DNA of 6,536 nucleotides from Kineosporiaceae bacterium. GTDB taxonomy: Bacteria; Actinomycetota; Actinomycetes; Actinomycetales; Angustibacteraceae. The translations under genes were made by a program, and so were the position numbers. The DNA is taken from NCBI GenBank assembly GCA_027345905.1, contig DAIETC010000036.1:1-6536 (forward strand), written 5' to 3'. Position 1 is the first letter of the stretch. Every line of letters begins with the position of its first letter. The notes beneath the pieces were generated by a model, which ran no database searches, had not been told where the DNA came from, and saw nothing but the letters and a program-made list of their open reading frames with translations. Below, one piece after another: positions 1 through 4,187 of this stretch.

Positions 1-76
1 GGGCGGCCGCGGGCACGCCGGCCAGCAGCTGCCCGACCTGCCAGGCGCGGCGCACCGGCCCGGGCACTCCTCGCAT
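1..76 (-). CDS. N-terminal fragment of an unidentified divergent gene
   Basis: An open frame reads leftward from an ATG whose complement lies at 74-76 and is still open at the window edge, giving 25 codons (MRGVPGPVRRAWQVGQLLAG, then VPAAA). A good ribosome binding site, AAAGGAG on the minus strand (complement 88-94), lies 11 bases before the ATG, slightly further than ideal. A TAGTGT -10-like box sits further upstream. The fragment is too short to assign a family; it shows a basic start followed by a mildly hydrophobic stretch. Its position back-to-back with a polysaccharide export operon suggests, by inference only, another surface-glycan gene. The start is supported by the ribosome binding site and by a shared divergent intergenic region. 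The alternative is that it is chance open frame in GC-rich DNA. Confidence 0.5.
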   Translation of the reverse strand, partial: MRGVPGPVRRAWQVGQLLAGVPAAA

Positions 77-87
77 GCTGCTTGCCG

Positions 88-94
88 CTCCTTT
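88..94 (-). promoter_or_regulatory. Ribosome binding site of the divergent gene
   Basis: The minus strand reads AAAGGAG here, a near-perfect match to the 16S rRNA 3' end. It lies 11 bases upstream of the minus-strand ATG at 76-74. It is the main reason for believing the otherwise very short fragment at the left edge is a real gene. Confidence 0.5.
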
Positions 95-112
95 CGACCG
101 GTGCCAGGTCCG

Positions 113-140
113 CTGACGTCGTGCGCGCTCATGCCACACT
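113..140 (+). promoter_or_regulatory. Candidate promoter of the export operon
   Basis: CTGACG (113-118, four of six matches to TTGACA) is followed after 16 bases by CACACT (135-140, three of six matches to TATAAT). A TG dinucleotide at 132-133 is in the correct place for an extended -10. Transcription would begin near 147, giving a leader of about 50 bases before the GTG at 196. The boxes are individually weak, so this rests on spacing, the extended -10 and position. If real, it rules out the in-frame TTG at 82 as the start of the first gene. Confidence 0.35.
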
Positions 141-141
141 A
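136..141 (-). promoter_or_regulatory. Candidate -10 box of the divergent gene
   Basis: The minus strand reads TAGTGT, which fits the TANNNT pattern of actinobacterial housekeeping -10 boxes. It would start transcription near 129, about 53 bases before the minus-strand ATG. No convincing -35 is seen: the expected place, around 159-164, reads GCCCGG on the minus strand and lies within an inverted repeat. The box overlaps the plus-strand -10 candidate by five bases, so the two promoters could not be occupied together. Confidence 0.35.
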
Positions 142-145
142 GGCG

Positions 146-171
146 GCTGGCGGTCCGCCCGGGCCGCCAGC
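146..171. repeat. 26-bp inverted repeat (hairpin or operator)
   Basis: The left arm GCTGGCGGTCC (146-156) pairs with the right arm GGGCCGCCAGC (161-171) across the four-base loop GCCC (157-160). This gives 11 paired positions, ten Watson-Crick and one G-U. No T-run follows on either strand, so it is not an intrinsic terminator. It begins at about the predicted plus-strand transcription start, covers the -35 position of the minus-strand promoter candidate, and ends 12 bases before the ribosome binding site of the dehydrogenase gene. It could be a DNA operator for a dimeric regulator or a leader hairpin in the operon mRNA. GC-rich DNA makes some chance pairing likely, but 11 paired positions with a four-base loop is strong. 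Confidence 0.5.
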
Positions 172-183
172 AGTCGATCTTCC

Positions 184-188
184 GGGAG
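184..188 (+). promoter_or_regulatory. Ribosome binding site setting the dehydrogenase start
   Basis: GGGAG lies seven bases before the GTG at 196. This fixes that GTG as the probable start in preference to the in-frame TTG at 82, which has no comparable site and would add 38 residues of low-complexity sequence unlike the family. Confidence 0.6.
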
Positions 189-195
189 CCTGTCC

Positions 196-1479
196 GTGGC
201 CGCCGCGCCCGCCGAGCCGAGCATCGACCTGGTCGTCATCGGTCTGGGGTACGTCGGGCTTCCGTTGGCCCAGGAGGCCTGCCGCAGTGGGCTCACGGTG
301 GCCGGTCTGGACGTCAACCGCCGGGTGGTCGAGGGCCTGGCGGACGGCTGCTCGCACGTCGACGACCTCAGCGACACCGACGTGCGTGCGATGCTCGACG
401 CCGGCTTTCGCCCCACCACGGACCCGGCGGTGATCGCGGACGCGGCCACCGTGGTCATCTGTGTGCCCACGCCGCTCAGCGAGTCCGGCGGCCCGGACCT
501 TCGTGCGGTGCTCGCGGCGACCGACGCCGTGGCGCGCCACCTGCGGCCCGGCACCCTCGTCGTCCTGGAGTCGACGACCTACCCCGGCACCACCCAGGAC
601 GAGCTGCTTCCGGCCCTGGAGGCGGGCGGTCTGCAGGTGGGTCGGGACATCTTCCTCGCCTTCTCGCCCGAACGCATCGACCCGGGAAACCCTCGGTTCG
701 GCTTTCGCAACACCCCCAAGGTCGTCGGTGGGTGCACCCCGGCGTGCACCGAGCGGGCGCGCGAGTTCTACGGCCGGATCGTGGACGAGGTGGTCGTGGC
801 CAGAGGGACGCGGGAGGCCGAGATGGCCAAGCTGCTGGAGAACACCTACCGGCACGTCAACATCGCGCTGGTCAACGAGATGTCGCGGTTCTGCCACGAG
901 CTCGACATCGACCTGTGGGACGTGATCCGCTGCGCCAGCACCAAACCGTTCGGGTTCCAGGCGTTCTTCCCCGGGCCGGGCGTCGGCGGCCACTGCATCC
1001 CGATCGACCCGAACTACCTGTCCTACACGGTGCGCGCCCAGCTCGGGCAGCCGTTCCGGTTCGTCGAGCTGGCCCAGGAGGTCAACGGGGCCATGCCCGC
1101 CTACGTCGTCCAGCGGGTGCAAGAGCTGCTGAACGAGCGCTCGCTGGCGGTGCGCGGGTCGCAGGTGCTGCTGCTCGGCGTGACCTACAAGGCGGACATC
1201 GCCGACCAGCGCGAGTCCCCCTCGGTCGATGTGGCGAACGGCCTGCTGCGCCTGGGGGCCGACGTGCGGTTCCACGACCCGTACGTCAGCCGGTGGAGGG
1301 CCTTGGCCGACCCGCTGGACGTCGTCCCCGACCTGCACGCGGCCGTGGCCGACGCCGACGCCGTCGTCCTGCTGCAACGGCACGCGACGTACGACGTCGA
1401 CGACCTGGCCGCCCGGGCCGCGGTGCTCCTCGACACGCGCGGGGTGTCCTGCGCCGACTCACCGGCCGTACGCCTGTGA
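196..1479 (+). CDS. UDP-sugar 6-dehydrogenase (WbpA/TviB-like)
   Basis: Cytoplasmic NAD-dependent enzyme that oxidises C6 of a UDP-hexose to the uronic acid in two steps, supplying an acidic precursor for surface polysaccharide. Starting from GTG at 196 it has 427 residues, the usual family length. Visible features: the Rossmann NAD motif GLGYVG (16-21); a second NAD-contacting stretch, CVPTPLSE (89-96), then ESTTYPGTT (125-133); FSPERIDPGNP (156-166); the central-domain active-site stretch KLLENTYRHVN (212-222) with Lys212 and Asn216; GGHCIPIDP (264-272) with catalytic Cys267; and the C-terminal UDP-binding motif GVTYKADIADQRESPS (328-343). SPERIDPGN together with KPFGF before the cysteine motif is characteristic of the UDP-GlcNAc (WbpA) and UDP-GalNAc/GlcNAc (TviB/WbpO) clades rather than classical UDP-glucose dehydrogenase (Ugd), but substrate cannot be settled by eye. 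The gene overlaps the permease gene by 4 bp, linking precursor supply to export. Confidence 0.93.
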   Translation: MAAAPAEPSIDLVVIGLGYVGLPLAQEACRSGLTVAGLDVNRRVVEGLADGCSHVDDLSDTDVRAMLDAGFRPTTDPAVIADAATVVICVPTPLSESGGPDLRAVLAATDAVARHLRPGTLVVLESTTYPGTTQDELLPALEAGGLQVGRDIFLAFSPERIDPGNPRFGFRNTPKVVGGCTPACTERAREFYGRIVDEVVVARGTREAEMAKLLENTYRHVNIALVNEMSRFCHELDIDLWDVIRCASTKPFGFQAFFPGPGVGGHCIPIDPNYLSYTVRAQLGQPFRFVELAQEVNGAMPAYVVQRVQELLNERSLAVRGSQVLLLGVTYKADIADQRESPSVDVANGLLRLGADVRFHDPYVSRWRALADPLDVVPDLHAAVADADAVVLLQRHATYDVDDLAARAAVLLDTRGVSCADSPAVRL

Positions 1480-2348
1480 GCCAGCCGCCCAGCCACGCCG
1501 AGCTCGCGGCCCTGGCCGCCCGGCACAACCTGCCCAAGCTGGGCGGGCGCCCGCCCCTGCCTGACTACCTGCGCGAGCTGTGGGGCCGGCGCTTCTTCTG
1601 CTTCGAGCTGGCCCGGGCGCGGTTCCGCTCCCAGAACGAGCAGGACCGGCTGGGCGTCGCCTGGATCGTGCTGCGCCCGCTGATCAACGCGGCCGTCTAC
1701 GGGTTCATCTTCGGTCTGCTGCTGCCCTCGCGCAGCCGCCAGGAGAACTTCGTCGCCTCGCTGGTGGTGGGGGTCTTCATCTTCCAGTTCTTCGCCGCCT
1801 GCCTCACCGACGGGGCCAAGTCGATCACCGGCAACGCCGGCCTCGTGCGCAGCCTGCACTTCCCGAGGGCGGTGCTGCCGCTTGCCACGGTGATCGAGCA
1901 GCTGCTCGCCCTTGGCCCCATGGTGGTCGTCATGCTCGTGGTGACGTTGCTAACCGGTGAACCCGTGCGCCTGCACTGGTTGCACATGGTCCCTGCGCTG
2001 GCGCTGATGACCTTGTTCTGCACGGGAATCGCGATGATGACCGCCCGGATCACCATTCACATCCGCGACGTCACCCAGCTGCTGCCCTTCATCACCCGCA
2101 TCGTCTTCTATCTCAGTGGCATCTTCTACGCGACCCCCAAGTCGACGTCCGGGGCGCAGGGTGCGCTGGCCACCGTCCTGGAGTTCAACCCCGTGCACAT
2201 CTACATCAGTCTGGTTCGCGGGGCGGTGATCGTCGGCGAGCCGGCGCCGGCTGGCGCCTGGCTGCTCGGCACCGTGTTCGCCGTAGCCTTCGCCGTGTTC
2301 GGCTTCGTCTACTTCTGGGCCGCCGAGGAGCGCTACGGACGTGAGTGA
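1476..2348 (+). CDS. ABC-2 polysaccharide export permease (Wzm/TagG-type)
   Basis: Membrane half of an ABC exporter that moves lipid-linked polysaccharide across the cytoplasmic membrane. The 290-residue product starts at a GTG overlapping the TGA of the dehydrogenase gene (GTGA). No ribosome binding site is visible, so translation is probably coupled. About 60 hydrophilic residues precede six hydrophobic segments, roughly 60-83, 92-110, 133-160, 169-190, 199-219 and 262-284. Family marks: RLGVAWIVLRPLINAAVYGF (58-77), the N-terminal ABC-2 stretch; NAGLVRSLHFPRAVLP (120-135), the cytoplasmic FPR segment; HIRDVTQLLPFITRIVFYLS (195-214), the classic segment before the fifth helix; FNPVHIYISLVRG (237-249); and a C-terminal E-E-R-Y-G-R tail. 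The frame stays open far upstream, inside the dehydrogenase gene, but that part codes for nothing recognisable. The ATPase partner follows directly with an 8-bp overlap. Confidence 0.93.
   Translation: MSQPPSHAELAALAARHNLPKLGGRPPLPDYLRELWGRRFFCFELARARFRSQNEQDRLGVAWIVLRPLINAAVYGFIFGLLLPSRSRQENFVASLVVGVFIFQFFAACLTDGAKSITGNAGLVRSLHFPRAVLPLATVIEQLLALGPMVVVMLVVTLLTGEPVRLHWLHMVPALALMTLFCTGIAMMTARITIHIRDVTQLLPFITRIVFYLSGIFYATPKSTSGAQGALATVLEFNPVHIYISLVRGAVIVGEPAPAGAWLLGTVFAVAFAVFGFVYFWAAEERYGRE
2325..2330 (+). promoter_or_regulatory. Ribosome binding site of the ATPase gene
   Basis: GAGGAG lies inside the end of the permease gene, ten bases before the GTG at 2341. It gives the ATPase its own ribosome entry as well as coupling through the 8-bp overlap. 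Confidence 0.5.
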
Positions 2349-3087
2349 CGAGCCTCGGCCCACCGTCATCGTCGACGACCTGCACGTCAGCTACACCGTC
2401 TACGCCACCGGACGCCCCGCCCGGGAGGCCACCAAGCTGCTGCGCCGGGCCACGAGCATGCGCCGGGCCCGCGAGGTGGTCGCGCTGCGCGGGATCAGCT
2501 TCGTCGCGCGTGAGGGCGAGGCGATCGGCGTCATCGGGCGCAACGGTTCGGGCAAGTCGACGCTGCTGCGCGCCATCGCCGGGCTGACCCCGGCCAAGCA
2601 GGGCGCGGTCTACGCCGACAGCGACCCCACCCTGCTCGGGGTGAACGCGGCGCTGATCAACGAGCTGTCCGGTGAGCGCAACGTCGTCCTGGGCGGTCTC
2701 GCGCTCGGTATGACACCCGAGCAGGTGCGCGCCAAGTACGACGAGATCGTCGACTTCGCGGGGATCGGGGAGTTCATCGAGCTGCCGATGCGCACGTACT
2801 CGGCCGGTATGGGCGCCCGGCTGCGCTTCGCGATCGCCGCCTCGGCCACGCACCGGATCCTGCTGGTCGACGAGGCCCTGGCGGTCGGGGACGCCGACTT
2901 CCAGCGGCGCAGCGAACAGCGGATCAACGAGCTGCGCGACGAGGCCGGAACGGTGTTCCTCGTGAGCCATTCGCTCAAGGTCGTCCAGGAGACCTGCCAG
3001 CGCACCCTGTGGATCGACGCCGGACTGCTGCGCATGGACGGCCCCTCGGACGAGGTCATCGCGGCGTACAACGAGTCGGTGAAGTAG
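2341..3087 (+). CDS. Polysaccharide export ATPase (Wzt/RfbE/TagH-type)
   Basis: Nucleotide-binding half of the exporter, acting on the cytoplasmic face with the permease just upstream. The 248-residue protein has every ABC landmark: Walker A GRNGSGKST (66-74); a Wzt-type Q-loop region LLGVNAALINELSGERN (98-114); variant signature YSAGMGARLRFA (153-164); Walker B ILLVDEAL (173-180) with Asp177 and catalytic Glu178; D-loop region AVGDADF (181-187); and switch histidine His210 in LVSHS. The YS-G-M signature and Q-loop wording are typical of the teichoic acid/O-antigen exporter subfamily. From memory they resemble the mycobacterial galactan exporter ATPase Rv3781 most closely. It ends soon after the nucleotide-binding domain, so it lacks the C-terminal glycan-binding domain of Gram-negative Wzt proteins that recognise a capped chain end. 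The GTG start at 2341 overlaps the permease stop and is preceded by GAGGAG. Confidence 0.94.
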   Translation: MSDEPRPTVIVDDLHVSYTVYATGRPAREATKLLRRATSMRRAREVVALRGISFVAREGEAIGVIGRNGSGKSTLLRAIAGLTPAKQGAVYADSDPTLLGVNAALINELSGERNVVLGGLALGMTPEQVRAKYDEIVDFAGIGEFIELPMRTYSAGMGARLRFAIAASATHRILLVDEALAVGDADFQRRSEQRINELRDEAGTVFLVSHSLKVVQETCQRTLWIDAGLLRMDGPSDEVIAAYNESVK

Positions 3088-3092
3088 CCCGC

Positions 3093-4187
3093 GTGCGCGT
3101 CCTGGTGCTCACTGTGGTCCACGACCCGCAGGACGCGCGAATCCGGCACCGCCAGCTGCGCAGCCTGCTGGACGCCGGCCACGAGGTGACCTTCGCGGCG
3201 CCGTTCACCGCCTACGGGCGCACCCCACCCGAAGGCGTGCGGCCCATCGACCTGCCTCGCGCGATGGGCCGACGCCGGCTGGCCGCCCTGCGCGCCACCC
3301 GTGCGACCTTGCGCCACGAGCGCGGGCGCCAGGACCTCGTGCTGCTGCACGACCCCGAACTGCTGCTCGCCGTCCTGGCCGTACGCCCACTACCGCCCGT
3401 CGTGTGGGACGTGCACGAGGACACCGCCGCGGCCATCACGATGAAACGGTGGATACCCGCTGGTCTCAAGCTCGCCGCATCCTGGGCGGTGGCGGGGGTC
3501 GAGCGGGTCGCCGAGCGGCACGTGCACCTGCTGCTGGCCGAGGACTCGTACGTCTCGCGGTTCACCCGGCCGCACCCGGTGGTGCCGAACACCATCGTCG
3601 TCCCAGCGGCCGAGCCCCCACCCCCCGGCGCCGACCGGGTGGTCTACCTCGGCCGGATCACCCGCGAACGTGGCGCCCTGGACATGGTGTCCCTCGCCGA
3701 CGCCCTGCCGGCGGGCGTTCGGCTCGAGCTCGTCGGGCCGGCGGACGCCGACGTCCGCTCGCACGTCGAGGCGGCCGCGGCGTCCGGAAGGCTGCTGTGG
3801 CACGGTTTCGTGCCCAACGACGTCGCCCTGGGCATCGTGCGCGGCGCCGCGGTGGGGTTGTCGTTGTTGCACGACCAGCCCAACTACGCGCACTCGCGGC
3901 CGACCAAGGTGATGGAGTACATGGCGCTCGGGGTTCCCGTCGTGACCACCGCCAACCCCTCGTCGGTGCAGCTGGTCGAGCGCTACGACGCCGGGCTGGT
4001 CGTGCCCTTCCAGGACCCGGCCGCCACAGCCGCGGCGGTGCGCCGCCTGCTCGAGGACGAGGAACTGCGAAAGGCCTTGGGCCGCAACGGACGCCGCGGC
4101 GCGGTCGCCGACCTGGACTGGCGCGTCGCCGGTGCGCAGTTCGTCGCCCAGCTAGAGCGCTGGGCAAAGCACGAACGGGTCAGGTGA
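3093..4187 (+). CDS. GT4-family glycosyltransferase
   Basis: Probable cytoplasmic or membrane-associated sugar transferase that adds a residue from a nucleotide-sugar donor to the growing polysaccharide or its lipid carrier. The 364-residue product has the two-domain GT-B layout. The N-terminal half opens with the beta-strand MRVLVLTVVHDPQD (1-14), then LLHDPELL (84-91) and VVWDVHED (103-110). The C-terminal domain carries YLGRITRERGALDM (185-198), LELVGP (211-216), LLWHGFV (234-240) and the donor-binding stretch SRPTKVMEYMALGVPVVTT (268-286), where Glu275 fits the conserved donor-ribose/phosphate glutamate. The GTG at 3093 is chosen because the protein then begins exactly at the first Rossmann strand. 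It lies 5 bp after the ATPase stop, with a weak GGTGAAG at 3078-3084. Upstream in-frame sequence lies inside the ATPase gene. The specific sugar cannot be read from the sequence. Confidence 0.9.
   Translation: MRVLVLTVVHDPQDARIRHRQLRSLLDAGHEVTFAAPFTAYGRTPPEGVRPIDLPRAMGRRRLAALRATRATLRHERGRQDLVLLHDPELLLAVLAVRPLPPVVWDVHEDTAAAITMKRWIPAGLKLAASWAVAGVERVAERHVHLLLAEDSYVSRFTRPHPVVPNTIVVPAAEPPPPGADRVVYLGRITRERGALDMVSLADALPAGVRLELVGPADADVRSHVEAAAASGRLLWHGFVPNDVALGIVRGAAVGLSLLHDQPNYAHSRPTKVMEYMALGVPVVTTANPSSVQLVERYDAGLVVPFQDPAATAAAVRRLLEDEELRKALGRNGRRGAVADLDWRVAGAQFVAQLERWAKHERVR
4180..4187. other. Tail-to-tail overlap of convergent genes
   Basis: The GT4 gene stops with TGA at 4185-4187 on the plus strand. 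The large glycosyltransferase stops at TGA on the minus strand, complement of TCA at 4180-4182. The coding regions share eight bases and no hairpin plus T-run terminator is visible nearby on either strand. Transcripts from the two sides must run into each other or end by Rho-dependent or other means. Confidence 0.85.

Noticed and set aside
82..195. In-frame TTG at 82 as an earlier start for the UDP-sugar dehydrogenase, adding 38 residues.
   Set aside because: The extra residues are Ala/Ser/Arg-rich and unlike the family, which begins just before the GLGYVG motif. The TTG has no ribosome binding site of its own and lies inside the minus-strand leader, while GGGAG precedes the GTG at 196 at a good distance.
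139..1383. Long minus-strand open frame opposite the dehydrogenase gene (414 codons).
   Set aside because: It is the antisense shadow of a strongly supported gene in GC-rich DNA. Its product is rich in H, Q, G, V and R with no recognisable domain, and no ribosome binding site was looked for or needed to explain it.
732..1475. Upstream extension of the permease reading frame into the dehydrogenase gene, as a 538-residue protein.
   Set aside because: The translation before 1476 is Arg/Gly/Pro-rich noise lying inside the dehydrogenase gene. Family homology begins after the GTG at 1476, which overlaps the preceding stop.
2240..2251. Perfect 12-bp palindrome GCCGGCGCCGGC in the permease gene.
   Set aside because: It encodes an ordinary Pro/Ala-rich loop between membrane segments, and short GC-only palindromes are expected at this base composition.
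2206..2970. Minus-strand open frame opposite the ATPase gene (254 codons), and similar antisense frames at 2610-3350 and 1185-1859.
   Set aside because: All lie opposite genes with clear motifs, have compositions typical of antisense frames in high-GC DNA, and contain no recognisable domain.
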